Origin: Haemonchus contortus
Lineage: Eukaryota > Nematoda > Chromadorea > Rhabditida > Trichostrongylidae
Length of the DNA: 64,000 bases
Assembly (NCBI GenBank): GCA_000469685.2
Contig: LS997563.1
Coordinates: 29,117,897 to 29,181,896 of the forward strand
Direction: 5' to 3'
Numbering within the stretch: position 1 is the first letter of the stretch; each line of letters opens with the position of its first letter. The notes beneath the pieces were generated by a model. It saw nothing but the letters and a program-made list of their open reading frames with translations, had not been told where the DNA came from and searched no databases. Shown here piece after piece: positions 27,301 through 41,300 of this stretch. Position numbers and translations under genes: made by a program.

Positions 27301-29549
27301 GCAAGAACGCGTTTGACCCTTGATACTGGACGATTACACGGGCCATATTTATGAATCATAGTTTCTGCAGGTTTTTCACTGAATTCAATTATAGTGGGAA
27401 TTTCTGAATAGAAGAGACAGCACACAAAAACAAGGGTGTGGTAACTTCTTTCCGAAAATCGTGTCGCGCTCGCCGCATCGGTTCACGCGCAGTCGCGTGC
27501 TATAACGGAAAAGGTTTGAATTCTCAGTGGAAGGATACGGTCATCGCTGCGAAACCGCTGCCACATGCCATGAGTTCTGTCAGAAGCACTTCCACCCTAC
27601 AAACGATCATAGCTCCTTACAATGATTCCAATAATATCAGCAGTGATGTTTACGTGAAGAGAGTACAAGTGTTATACTCCAACTTCGTGAGTAAGGTTCA
27701 TTGCGATCTTTTATGCCGTCTTCGAAGGACGATGAAAGTAAAGCCAGTAAGGTTTTGTGCTTGAACCTTGTGTGACATTGAGTTAATGGTTTCATTAAGG
27801 TGTTCTACAAAGAATAGAGGAACTGCGCAAATTATTCGTTGCATTTCGTAGAAACAAGCAGGCCCAGAAACTGGATGCGGAACCCGTGGTTCACAGGTGA
27901 GATCGAACATTTGCTAGGATCGCTGCTGAATGGCTTGGGAAACCACACTCAAAATTAGGATGTAAACGCAGATTCCCAACAGCGAATGTCACTACTTTAT
28001 GCTCCACCACTTGCGTTACGATTTCTTACACATGCATCGTATGCCCACGACCGTTTGTCTACGATGAAAGTAGTCAGCGGAGCCTCAGAATATTGTAATA
28101 CTCTTCAAATTTGAACGCTCTGAGGCGATCGTGGGGATATCCCACTCGTTCAATGTTCTGTGGCTAGAGGTAGACAAGCCGCTCTGTAATACAAACCAAT
28201 CGGCTGACTCTGATTTACCGACACCGACCGATACCAGTGTGGAAGCGTTAAAAACCTATCTTGTTTATCTCTTGAAGGTACGACCGCTTTTTGTTTGGGA
28301 AAAATCAAATGGTATAGGCGGTTCATCGGTGCCCTGACCGATAAGGATCAGTTTATGATATCGCCGACTGGTAATCACATTTTGTCTACTCTCAATCGCC
28401 TGATTGTGTTTCCCAGACGGTGTCGTCATGAAGTGATCGATATCGGTTGGGGTATCAATGTAAATATCCACTTCACATTTCATATTGCTTTCCTCAACGA
28501 GAGGTCTCATGACATTTCACACTTCTCATCGCACCGCTCTGACTTTCTGCGGACTTCCAGACAGAACAACATACCGACAAACAGACACACAAAGTTGGAG
28601 GTTCATCTATGTAAAAGATAGTAACAAATTTGTGCGGTTGCTGTCAGGCAACGTCATCAGTCAGGCGAAATCATCACAAGCAGATGATGCAATTTACAGT
28701 CAAGACAATCTCAGATAGAAAAATTTCTAGAACTGCGAGTTACCATACATGAGTCCCTTCTGTGGTGCACGTTTGAGGAGCAATTCTATATCACTCTTAT
28801 GTATGTCGTTGTCCCTCAGGAGGACATTCTGTTTTGGACAATGATAATGATGTGAAAGTTTGATCTTCTTCGTCAGTGTCATGCGGCCTTCAATTTACGC
28901 CTCTGATGCCTGTTTCTGAGAACATTCGTGTATTGTAAAACTGAAGTTTTTTAGGCTTAGACAGCATCACCTTACCAAAATAAAAAAGGGTAAAACGAAA
29001 ATCGGTGTTAGCTCTGAGAAACACACATGGTATTGAGAAAGGTGCACAAAAAATGAAAATACAATAAAGGTTTCACTGACACGGATGGAGAAGAATGCAT
29101 AATGCACGTTACGAGTTCGTAGCTGCCGCGAAGTTTTGACAAAGACGTGCTTCACAGAAACGTCTTTGTCAAGTGTACTACTGTCAGTTGTGTCAAGTGT
29201 AACATCTTTATTGTCTGCATGGCACTGAGTAACTTGATCAGAGACGGTTCTGAATGAATAACGAAGAATGAGTCCGCTTGACTTTTATCAGACCAGTTTC
29301 TGAGTTGCGTAGAATCGTGGCGTTTCGAACGCTTATGTTACCTATACATAAGCTTACGGAGATTGATGATGTCCGTTCCTCCGAGCAGTGCCACAAGAAC
29401 TGCTCACTCTGTGGGTTAAGCTGATCGCGGACATTCGAATGCAGGCGACAGGTTCCCGTGACAGGCCGGCCCAAGGACACCCACGTCACATCAAAAACGT
29501 TGATATCAATAAATGAATCTTAAGGTAATGTGACCGGGCTAGTCCAGAG
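24351..29549. other. gene-poor stretch
   Basis: No gene could be supported. The longest frame (minus 24,508-24,888, 126 codons) is Phe/Tyr-rich and shows no recognisable domain. A minus frame at 25,124-25,411 has a hydrophobic segment and a GTAAGT donor but no acceptor. At 28,578-28,605 a 'gacaaacagacacacaaagttgg' block resembles the 3' end of repeat family A. Confidence 0.5.
27458..27585. repeat. dispersed repeat fragment (family D, copy 2)
   Basis: Partner of 484-615 (see that entry). The shared core is 'cgctcgccgca' followed by 'gtcgcgtgctat.acggaaaagg.tttgaattctcagtggaaggatac'. Confidence 0.45.
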
Positions 29550-32105
29550 GTCGCGTATGGAAGACTCGCGTTGCGACCCTAATGTGGGCAAGTTAACGGG
29601 ACGCTCGTAAGAGTTAGCAGAAGCTCTAGAGCGTCGATGAATTGACACTGTGCCGTGCAGAAAGCGAGGTGGTTCTACTGCAAGTCCAGGAACATTGGCC
29701 ACGGTTTAAAGCCGTTCTTATAAAGTGGTGGTCCCAAAACCATCAACGGCGTTGGAATAATTGTCTCTGAACCGTGCCGTGATTCGATAGTGAGCGTGAT
29801 GACTGCTTGGTGAAAAGCATTGCAGTCATAGGACGCCAAAGATACCGTCGCTTCTCAGCGTATGCTTCATAGACTGGATGCTCCGAGCGAACCAACGACA
29901 AGTTCTGGAATTCGCTCGATGAAAAGCCAGCTGAAGTACCGGTACAAGAAGCCATAGATGTCGTGGGTGGCCTAAATGGTCACGTGGGCGCTTCTAGAGA
30001 CTAGCTGTCATGTTGATTTTGGATATGGATCACGTAACAGTGATGGCGAGCGAACTCTCGAATATGTACTCGCATGATCTTGCCATTGTAAACACGAAAT
30101 TTCGGAATGTGACTCCCATCTAATGAACTATAGCGGCGAGAACAAAACACAAATTTTGCTTTTGTCAGGCACTGCGATCATAACAGACGCGAAGACATGT
30201 TCTATGGAACGGTCGCAACACAACAATGACGCACTAAAGATCGATCCACAGAAATCCGAACTAGCGGAAATGTGTGGACCAGCGAGAATCAACTGGTGGC
30301 GACTGAAAGAGAAAGCACCTGCCGTCGTCTCTTGCATTCTATTAGCAGCGGCAACCACTGTCGACGAAACTTGGAAGGGAGCTTACGAAGCGATAACCCG
30401 GGTTGCGCTGTCGGAGCTCGACATGACCAAGCTTGGACGGCGAAAGGTTGACAATAAACATGGCTGTGGGCGGACCATGTCCGAGATAAAGTACGTGAGA
30501 AGGAAAAGCAGTGCCACGCAGCCGTCGCTTCTGCGAAAGCAGCTCATTATGCCGATCATATGAGAAACGATGGTGAGTCTGCGCAAAGACCCGCAATCAC
30601 CAGACCAAGAATATAGTAAAGTTCTTCCACATGAATGACGAGAACGGTCACTTCTTGACGGACCTCAAGCAAACAGTACTTCAAAAACAACTCAGTCGAA
30701 TTTGCTCATCCCGCGATCCCTCCACCAGTACATGGTCCCGTTCAGAAGATAAGCGTGAAGGAGACCATTACGGCTATAAAGAGCATGAAATCAGGCAAAG
30801 GAATTGGCCTTGTCGACTTAGCGGTGGACTTGTAGAAATCAACGGGCTTGAATTCTGTAGGGTGGTTGACGGATTCGTCAATCAGGTCGTTGCAGAGAAA
30901 AAGGTGTCCGAGAGCTGGCAACTGAGCAAGACGATTCTTATCTGAAAGAAGAGCAGGCCTGAAGGCTGCACTTACTGCCGTCCAATCCGCTCTCGCACAC
31001 CATGTGAATCTTTGAGAGAATTGTACACAGTCGTATCCGTAACATCGTCGAGCTGACCAAAAATCAGTGTGATTTTGTGACTGGTTGCAGCATCGATGCC
31101 ATACACGCCACTCGCCTTCTATAATAGAAAAGCGTCGCGGGAAGCAAAGCCGGTACATCTTGCCTTTCTAGCTTGGAACAGGCTGTCGATCGCGTCCTGT
31201 GTGACGTTATGCATATGGTATGCCTTGAGACACCATTTCGTTCCCGAAGAGCTTATCGAGCAGGTGCGCATCCTTCACTCTAGTCCAAAAAGGCGGCTGC
31301 AAAGGGCAGAAGGCATATCGGAGGATTTTTCCACCTCCATCGGAGTACATTAAGGCTCTGCGTTACCACAACTACTATTTGATTTCGCCACATGGATACT
31401 ATCAAAAGAAATCTCCAGAAGCCGGCTCCATGGGCGCTTCTTCATGTTGGTGACGTGATGCTCGCCATTGAAGATAAAAGCGAGCTCGAGCTACAGGTGC
31501 AAGTCTGGTCCGACCGTCTGGCTATGTTCGGGCTTAGGTTAAACGTCAAGAAGACCGAATACTTGACCACTGATCCGAGCAGTTCAGGTGATATCAAAAT
31601 CAATGGTACTGAGCTCACACGGACAACAACATTCAAGTGTGTTGGATTGACGCTCGATGACTGGCGTACCCTGCGACAAGGACATGCCCGAGCATCTCAA
31701 ATCCAAGATCTATCGAACCGGCATCCGGCCGATTGCAATTTGTGGCGATGTATGCTGGTCTGTAACCAAAGTAGTTGAAGAACGTTTATTGTCAGTGTGA
31801 TGGAGACCAAGATGTTGCGTCGGGCAGCTGACACGACTAGAATGACGCATAAGTAATGACGAGGGATTCGGTGTAGCGGTATGGCAATATTCTTTGCGCG
31901 AATGATGACAGTGTCCGTGAAATCGGTGTCAACCTTGACGTGTCCGGAAAGCGACCTAGAGCACGCTCAAAACAGCGATAGCTTGACACTTTGCACAGAG
32001 TTGTGGAACGATTAACATCCACCCCGTTCATTCGGGAGAAGTGGCGTCAACATATCTGAAATCGGGATGGTGGCCAAGGAAAAAGAAGGAGAAGCAGAAG
32101 AAGAC
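29550..32105 (+). pseudogene. decayed RTE-type non-LTR retrotransposon
   Basis: Broken plus-strand frames follow the order of an RTE ORF2. Near 29,560-29,640 is the endonuclease start (NVGKLTGRS, ELAEALERR). Near 29,960 is GGLNGHVG, matching the endonuclease GDLNGHVG block. The endonuclease-to-RT linker (CGPARINWWRLKEKAP) lies within 30,123-30,563. RT blocks follow around 31,090-31,340. The palm and its downstream part come next (LLHVGDVMLAIEDK in place of the usual YADD-type box, then FGLRLNVKKTEYLTTD) at 31,392-31,780. Its tail ends in a purine-rich 'aaaaagaaggagaagcagaagaagacg' run at about 32,079-32,105. Multiple stops, frameshifts and deletions show it is dead. The catalytic box reads HVGD instead of YADD. 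Confidence 0.85.
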
Positions 32106-32288
32106 GATGGCTTGCGGTGAGCAGCTGACGTGGGTGCTTTTATCCTCCCAGTCGAATTTGATACCGCTCAAAGGAACCTGAAGGAATGAAGGGCATGACT
32201 GTTCTGGGCGAGTGCCGATCCATTATTCTATCATATGACCGCCCACGTAAGATAGTGAGCCACTTGCCTTTACATCGCCTCCGCTCTC
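32106..32288 (-). repeat. SINE, second copy, 3'-truncated
   Basis: On the minus strand this is the same family as 1988-2292: 'agcggaggcgatgtaaaggcaagtgg' head, 'tcgactgggaggata' and 'ccgcaagccat' body. The B box is eroded, and the copy stops where the RTE tail begins. Confidence 0.75.
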
Positions 32289-32391
32289 TGAATACGTTGC
32301 ATAAGCTTTTGAGCTGACGCATTATGTTGACTTCCGCTGCGGACGAGTGATTCATGGGATACTCCGTTTCAGTACCTATAAAATGTTTCAG

Positions 32392-35300
32392 TACTCAACC
32401 TACAAAACCTGATGATCAAGAGAGGACCTTGTTTGAAGACGTACAAGTTAAAAAACGACCAGCAGTTTCATTTCGAAGAAAGAGTTCAATTAAATGGAAG
32501 ACTGACAAGCAGGTAAACCTACTATTTGGTACATCCTACTGCAGTTATTGACAGATCACTTACGATTAGAGCTCAAGCACATAATGGCAAACAGTGACCA
32601 CGTAGATATTTGTGTGTATGAAATGTGTTTGGAAAGTCATACTCAGTTGTGGAGGTAGAGCATTCCCAGTTTAACATCGGTGATGGACATGCCTCTTTGC
32701 TTGTAATTCAAGTCATTATTCTCTTGTGTAGAAAAAAGGGATTTTGATACACTGATAAGTGATTGTGTGCTACAATTCATAGGCGTATGCGAAAGCAAAG
32801 CCAGGAAGTTGATAATGCGGTATTGAGTTGTCTCCAAAGTTATTGTTATGATAGTTCCTTTTCGCACATCTTTTACTTCATCTACTTTTTCTTACCTACG
32901 CCTACTCATAAAAGAATACAAACTGTGTCCTAGTGGTATATGAAACCTCGCCTAACAATCAGTTACTGAAAATTTTCAGGATGATAAAGCTGTAAAGAAG
33001 AAAGATGGTCACTTGGTTAGTTTGCCTGAATTCTCTAAAGCTGATCAATAACGTGCACTCGACCTGCTATTCAAAATCTTAATGGCGTTTAAAACTTAAT
33101 GAATTTCCCATGTCAACCAATGTATAAGTCAGTGCTTCTACCCCTCTATGCAATCGTTGCAAAAGTTTTCAATCACGAACGAACGGAACGTTCGATTGAC
33201 CTGACTTAGAGCAGTCGAGAAAGGCTTAATAACACGTTGACGACAATGTCGCGCAATGGTGCGCGACAGGCAGTCTGTCTCATGGGACGATGTCGCGCAA
33301 TGCTGCGCGACGGTGCATTCTACAATCAAAATTTGTGTTCCCGTTCCGTTTTTTGCGCAGATTTTCAATGTAGGCTTATAAGTGTCTAAAACATGCATAT
33401 GTTCTCTGCTCCTTCGTCGTAGTAATAATATGAGACCTCAGTGCGAGAATCATCAGTGTCAGGAACAACCGCAGGAGCCATATCGTCGCTATACAAACCA
33501 CATGGAGCTTCGTCGCGGTCGAGCAGCCAGTTGTCGAAGACCTTTGTTGAAATCCCTCATTTCGATATCCGTGATACTCATGATGACACGAATTCGCAAA
33601 GATAATACTACTCTCAGAGATCCTATCTATATTACCCTAATTCAAATTTATCACCGCCAAATTTGAAAATACCTTGAGTAGCCACAAATGTTGCGGTGAT
33701 GAATAATGTTGGATAGTTGACGAGATATTCTCTCGCACCGCTGGTTTTCAAATGTTTTTGAGCGTATTCACTCATTATTTTGAGAAATAACAAATTTCCA
33801 AGGAAAAAACTGTCTCGTCCCACGGGACAGACACGAAAAATTTGGCTCGTCGTCAACGTGTTAACGGATTCAGATGCTCAATATTTAGCAAGTGTATTCG
33901 TAATTTCATGAGATTCTGCGATAAATATGTTGCGTAGCAAAGTGGTTCGTCCAGTACTCATTTTCAGTGAATTAATTATCAAACCATCCCTGTTCTTGGT
34001 CGATTGGAGATCTTGAAAACTCAGTGCATAGCTCTTAGATTGAAGTCTTCAGATTTGGGGCCAAGGAGACGATAGCTCAGTAGAAGAAATCGTTCAACAT
34101 CGAGATTTCAGAATCGCTCAGAAAGTCCTCAAGTGTTTTCGCCAATGTCTTTTCTTCTTCACTTCACTCGCGGTTACTCTTCCTTTTAGATAACGGCGGA
34201 AGCTAAAAAGTCCAAGATGATAGATACTCTTCTCAGTCAAGCAGACACAGAAGTTGTGCGGAATCTCTTCGAGTCAGAATTGGCTCGGCCTACTTTCAAA
34301 GTCAGCTTTGTTTGTAATAAAGGAAAGTGAAGCTTTTTGTTAACGATGATCTAGGTTTTCAAGGAAGTGAAGCTGTTACACGTTGCCTTAAACAAGCTTT
34401 GGGAAGAAATAATGTGCAATATAATGAAGTACAATTTCGAACATGAAGTACACCTATTTCTATGCGAGCGAGAGAAGGTAAATAGAACTAAATGACCGAC
34501 ATCCGACTAACTTGCTAGTGCTGAGTTTGCATTTTTAATCGTAGTAGGAAGTATTTTGATGAAATCTAAATATGGTACAAATATTGGGCAGCATAAGTTT
34601 TGAGAATGCATAGTGGTTGTCTAAAATTGGCTTTTTCTACCGAGGATTTCAGGTTAAAGCTCGAATACTCGACGTCATGCTGATATGTCCACAAAATCTT
34701 CCTGACAACTGGGGTAGAAGCAGAATGTGTCCGTTTCTAGGTTTCCGGAGTTACAACTTCTAAAATCAACTTCAGTTTTTTGTCGCTTCAGCCACTATCA
34801 CTTTCAGGTTCATGGGTTGAGGGCTCTAACCTCGAAAGTTTGCTCAAGTCTGTTCATTATGAAGATGCACCAGTTATCCCATCACCTGTAGCTCAGGTAT
34901 GCCCATCAATGCCTAAATCAATTATAATTCTTCAACAAAAAATCTTCTCAATTTACGCTCATCCAAAATCCGAGTCTGATCCGAGTCGGAGTTTGATATA
35001 TATGTTTGATATAACTTACCTCAACCGATAGAAACATTGTTTCCTTCAGAATCATATGTGTGTGTGCGCCAATAACCTGGAACGCGAAGGAAAACTGCGC
35101 TGGCGGTCGTCTTGGTGTTCATTCAGCAACCTTAAGAATCTTGTCAGCAACCTTCTAGTCCAACGGTCGTCACGATATTGCGGCGGTGTCGGACACATAT
35201 GACCTTCCATTCCTTGGCATAAGCAACGGCATCCCTGATCGTTGATTGTTGACGGAGCTCGAAACTCTTGATTCCTTTCTGCACTTGCATGCATGAGAGA

Positions 35301-38300
35301 ACTCTGAGCATCGTCATTTCCGCTGGTTTTCAACGATGATAACAGCATGCTCATCTTATTTTCGTGAAGACAAATCTCCGAAGCGTACGTCAAAGCAGGG
35401 AGGATCGCGGTGCCCATATGTTGAACCGGATGTTCTTCGAACCTTCACTACTCCTTCGATTTCTTTGTAGTGCTCCCACGCCGCGCGTTTCATTTCTAGT
35501 CAGCTCCAGAGCTAGGTCGTTCTTCATGTTGACTCTTCGACCTGGATGCCGTAGCTGGAACCATAGGGGATATTAGTTCCAGTTAGCGCAAGGGAGCAGC
35601 ATCAGGTACCCATCAATTTCTCATAAATATCGTCTTCGTTTAGTTCAGTCCTAAGTTGATCATCCCACAAGCGCTGTTGATTCATTTCGCTTGCCCCATG
35701 TTCGCTGGTACAAAAATGATATCGTCTGGAGGTGATGTAAGTAGCAGCCATCGCTCTCCACTCCCAAGCCTTCTCAGTCCAAATGACGCGTGGTACCGTC
35801 GAGAGCGCGATCGAGCGAGGGGTTCGGCAGGACGTATCCGTATCCCCTAATTGGAAGTTTGGTTCGATCTCAGATACCCCTCTCACTCGATTATGTATCT
35901 TCCACATTGATCCGCTGATATTCTGCTATATGCTGCCCCTTTAAGGAGGAAAACCCACTCCATAACCAATTCATTTTGTAGAGGCTTTGGAACCCCGCCT
36001 ACCTTTTCATTCAAACAAGTGGTCTAGGCGCATCCACAATGAAAAGCACATTCCCATTACACCTTCCACGGCCTGCCTTTTCCAGAGCGTTCCATCACAG
36101 TGGACCAAACACATGAAGGAGATTGAGGTTGTGAAGTCAAAAATGCAAGATTTAGTGGAACGAAGTAAAAAACAGCCCGATACGGTGAGTGAATTTCTCA
36201 TGTCAATACATAGCCAGTTCAGGTTCTAAACAAATTTATCTTGCCTTCATTTTTGCAAAGTCAAATGGAGTACTTATTGGTTTGTCAGCCTCCACAGAGC
36301 CTGTAATATACAACAATGTGCTGTGCGACTGCGATGAGGGAATGTGTAAACCAGAAAGACGATATGAGTTCGAGTAGGCTTCGAACCGGTTACCATTTGG
36401 ATATACGAGGAGTAAAAATTGAACTAGGTTATATTTACTAATTTTCGCCAGGAGCTCCACTATTCGCATAATTTGCATTGTATCTTAACATTCTCGTCAC
36501 ATAGTTAGCTGAAAAGCGTAAATGTGTGCAGAAATATTTCTAGAAATTAGTGTCTGTAAACATTGAACAAAAGGAAGAACAACTCTGATAATATAGTCCA
36601 AGTCAAATATAAGTGATTTGTTTCGCCTCAAATCAGTAATTCGCTTCATTTTCACTATCCCCTCGGATTTTGCGGGTGTTCCAACGTACCTCTATGAATC
36701 GAGGTCAGTTTAAAAAATACACAAAGGAAGGAGGTAAAATTAGTAACGGAGAGAATGCTTGATGTGTTCAGAAAGGACCCCATAAAAGCGATTCAGTCAC
36801 AGCGAGTTACGACAATAGTCACCCTTAGGCAAAAGGACATCATCACTTCTTTTGATAGGTCTGTATCGCTCAGTTTTTATAGGTATCAAGAGGCGAAAGA
36901 GCATCGCAAGAAGCACAAAAGAGTTCTCCTACATTAAGGACTTCTACTAAGAGCGTGATTGCACGCGCTAAAGAAAAGAAAGAGGTTAGCTTCGAAAAGC
37001 TGAACATATTTTGGCAATATTTAAGGCACAAGAAATTGATTTGCTAATCACTAAAATGATGACCGGGCTCATATGAGTAATAGGAATTTGTCTTATTACA
37101 GGGCCGCCAAAAAGTTCGAGTGAGGAAAGTAGATTCACGGAAAAGAAAAACGCGGAGCAAAGTGGAAAGGAAAGACAAAAAGGAAACTGTTGTTTCACCT
37201 GCTAAGAAGGAAGAGAAGCTCGAAAGAAAAAAGGAGGAAACCGTTGTTTTACCGGTTAAGAAAGAAGAGAAGCTTGAAAAGAAAACGGAGGAAGTGAAAG
37301 AGAGTGTGGAAAAATCTGTTGTGCAGGAAATTCCAGCTGCCAGCGACTATGACAATGTAAAAATCAGCACAGACGATGGCGGTGAAAGTTTTGACCCAGC
37401 TCATGAGAAACGATTACAAGAAGAGATAAAGAAAGCAGAGAAAGGGGCAACAGGAGTCATTGAAATGCTTTGTCAGCAGGACATTATCGTACATGAGACA
37501 AAAGAACAGAAGGAACAAGTTGATGAACAAAAAGACGCTAATGTTCAGGTCAGTGAAACTAGTTCGAAGCAAGAGAAAGGTCTCCCAGCGAAAAGTGATA
37601 GTAAGAGCGAAAAAGGTAAAGAAAAGGTGGAGGAAGATGGAAAAGATAAAAAGAAAGGCCATATCGAAGAACAGAAAAATGAGCTTAGTAAGACTATTAG
37701 AAAGAGAGCAAAACAACGCGAGAGCTATGCTAGAAAGGAGCCGAGCCAAGGAGAAAAGGAAAACACTGAAGACCTGGTAAAAGAAAGAGAAGTGCGTGGA
37801 GAAGGAAAAGAGCTGGAAACGGAAGTGGAAATTGAAGTTAGTGAAAAAGTAATCACCGGTGATAAAGAAGCACTTAGAACGAGCAGCTCACACGGAGAAG
37901 AACTCAAAACGAAGGAGAAGCAGATAAAAGATGAAAAAGTAGGAACGGATTCAGAGAAAAGCGTTAAGCTAGATCGTGAAGCAAAAGTTACCTCTACCAA
38001 AGGAGACACAGAAAAGGAATCAAAAGATGAGGAACGGAAGGAGGTAAAAGTTGAAGTTGTTGAAGTGAAACAGGATGAGAGGAAGGTATCAATAGCTGAG
38101 GTAGGAAAAAAATTGGAGAAAGTTAAGGACGATCAAAAAGAAAGTCTAGATAAAAAAGAAGGGAAGGAGAAGACTACTGCCACAGGAGCAGAAAAAAAGG
38201 TCGAAAGGGAGGGAGCCATGGCAGACAGTCAGGACAAAAAAGAGATTGAAAAGAAGATAGCAGCAGTAGAAACAACTTCGAAAGTCAAGGAAAAGATGGA

Positions 38301-41300
38301 GACTGATGTAGAAAGTCGTAGCAAAAAAGGAGAAAAGAAGATGATCCCAACAGAATCGTTCAAGAAATTAGTGAAAAAGAAAGAAAAAGTAGATAAAAAG
38401 CAGGAGATCAAAACAGATAGTCAGGACCAGAAACAGATTGACAAGAATGTGCTCCCAGAAGAAACCGCCAAGAAAGTCGTAGAAAATAAAGAAGGTGTAG
38501 AAGAGAGTAAAGATAAAAAAGAAGACGAAAAGAATGTAGTCCTACCAGACACCAGCAAGAAGATAGAAAAGGTGGAGGAAAAGAAGGAAGTCAAGGTGGA
38601 GAGCCAAGAGAAAAAGGAAGTTGAAAAGAAGGTGATTCCACCAGAACCTACCAAGAAAGTCGAGGAGAAGAAAGAAGTCAAGGTGGAGAGCCAAGACAAA
38701 AAGGAAGGTGAAAAGAAGGTGGTCCCACCAGAACCTGCCAAGAAAGTCGAGGAAAAGAAAGAAGTCAAGGTGGAGAGCCAAGACAAAAAAGAAGTTGAAA
38801 AGAAGGTGATTCCACCAGAACCTGGCAAGAAAGCCGAGGAAAAGAAAGAAGTCAAGGTGGAAACTAAAGATGGAAAAGAAGGTGAGAAGAAGGTAGTCCC
38901 TCCAGAACCTACCAAGAAAGTCGAGGAGAAGAAAGAAGTCAAGGTGGAGAGCCAAGACAAAAAGGAAGGTGAAAAGAAGGTGGTCCCACCAGAACCTGCC
39001 AAGAAAGTCGAGGAGAAGAAAGAAGTCAAGGTGGAGAGCCAAGACAAAAAAGAAGTTGAAAAGAAGGTGATTCCACCGGAACCTGCCAAGAAAGTCGAGG
39101 AGAAGAAAGAAGTCAAGGTGGAGAGCCAAGACAAAAAGGAAGTTGAAAAGAAGGTGATTCCACCAGAACCTGCTAAGAAAGCCGAGGAAAAGAAAGAAGT
39201 CAAGGTGGAAACTAAAGATGGAAAAGAAGGTGAGAAGAAGGTAGTCCCACCAGAACCTACCAAGAAAGTCGAGGAGAAGAAAGAAGTCAAGGTGGAGAGC
39301 CAAGACAAAAAGGAAGGTGAAAAGAAGGTGGTCCCACCAGAACCTGCCAAGAAAGTCGAGGAGAAGAAAGAAGTCAAGGTGGAGAGCCAAGACAAAAAAG
39401 AAGTTGAAAAGAAGGTGATTCCACCGGAACCTGCCAAGAAAGTCGAGGAGAAGAAAGAAGTCAAGGTGGAGAGCCAAGACAAAAAGGAAGTTGAAAAGAA
39501 GGTGATTCCACCAGAACCTGCTAAGAAAGCCGAGGAAAAGAAAGAAGTCAAGGTGGAAACTAAAGATGGAAAAGAAGGTGAGAAGAAGGTAGTCCCACCA
39601 GAACCTACCAAGAAAGTCGAGGAGAAGAAAGAAGTCAAGGTGGAGAGCCAAGACAAAAAGGAAGGTGAAAAGAAGATGGTCCCACCAGAGCCTGCCAAGA
39701 AAGTCGAGGAAAAGAAAGAAGTCAAGGTGGAGAGCCAAGACAAAAAGGAAGGTGAAAAGAAGATGGTCCCACCAGAACCTGCCAAGAAAGTCGAGGAGAG
39801 GAAAGAAGTCAAGGTGGAGAGCCAAGACAGAAAGGAAGTTGAAAAGAAGGTTCTACCAGAACCTGCCAAGAAAGTCGAGGAGAAGAAAGAAGTCAAGGTG
39901 GAGAGCCAAAACAAAAAGGAAGGTGAAAAGAAGATGATTCCACCAGAACCTGCCAAGAAAGTCGAGGAGAAGAAAGAAGTCAAGGTGGAGAGCCAAGACA
40001 AAAAGGAAGTTGAAAAGAAGGTAGTCCCACCAGAACCTACCAAGAAAGTCGAGGAGAAGAAAGAAGTCAAGGTGGAGAGCCAAGACAAAAAGGAAGGTGA
40101 AAAGAAGATGGTCCCACCAGAACCTGCCAAGAAAGTCGAGGAAAAGAAAGAAGTCAAGGTGGAGAGCCAAGACAAAAAGGAAGGTGAAAAGAAGATGGTC
40201 CCACCAGAACCTGCCAAGAAAGTCGAGGAGAAGAAAGAAGTCAAGGTGGAGAGCCAAGACAGAAAGGAAGTTGAAAAGAAGGTTCTACCAGAACCTGCCA
40301 AGAAAGTCGAGGAGAAGAAAGAGGTCAGGGTGGAGAGCCAATACAAAAAGGAAGATGAAAAGGTGGTCCCACCAGAAGCTGCCAAGAAAGTCGAGGAAAA
40401 GAAAGAAGTCAAGGTGGAGAGCCAAAACAAAAAGGAAGGTGAAAAGAAGATGATTCCACCAGAACCTGCCAAGAAAGTCGAGGAAAAGAATGAGGTCAAG
40501 GTGGAAACTAAAGATGGAAAAGAAGGTGAGAAGAAGGTAGTCCCACCAGAATCAGTCAAGAAGGAGGATGAAAAGGTGGAGCAAAGGAAGGAGGTGCAAT
40601 TAAAGGGTCAAGACAAGAAAGAGAGTGAAAAGGTCAGACGAAGAAGTAAGGATGAAAAGGAACGTGAAAGGAAGATGACTCCAGCAGAGACTATCAAAAA
40701 GATTGAGGAAAAAAGTGAGATGAAAGTAGAAGGCCAAGACAAGAAAGAGGGTGACAAGATGCTTCCAGCAGAAACTCAGAAGAAGGTCGAAAAGATCGAA
40801 GAAAATAAGGAGCCGCTATTGAAGGGCCAAGAGAAGAAAGAAAGTGAAAGAAAGATGAGAGCAGCAGAATACAAGGAATTCGAGAAGAAGAACGAGGTCA
40901 CGTCGGAAAGTAAAGGCAAATTGGCGAGTGATCAGGAGGTGATTGCATCAGAGACCGTTAACAAGGTCGACGATGGGAAGGAGATCAAGATGGAGAGCAA
41001 GGATAAAAAAGAGATTGATAAGAAAATGACACCAGCAGAAGCAGTTAGAAGGATCGAGGAAAAGAAAGAGGTTAAACTGGAAGGACATGTTAAAGGAGAG
41101 AGCGAAAGAAAAGTAACACCGGGAGAAGCACTTAAAAGGATTGAGGAAAAGGTGGAGGTAAAGGCTGAAAAGGTCGAGAATGTCGATAGAAATGAACAAA
41201 TAAAAATGCAGAGTCAAGACACCAAAGAGAGCAAAAAGACCATCGCAGCAGCATCCTTCGCAAGAGTCGGCAAAGGCGAGGAAAAAGATGATAATCAAGG

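Noticed and set aside
38421..40559. 712-codon and other long minus-strand frames opposite the Lys/Glu repeat exon
   Set aside because: They are the antisense of AAG/GAA-rich codons, which yields Ser/Phe/Leu without stops. The plus frame has matching splice phase, a poly(A) signal and frame-preserving repeats.
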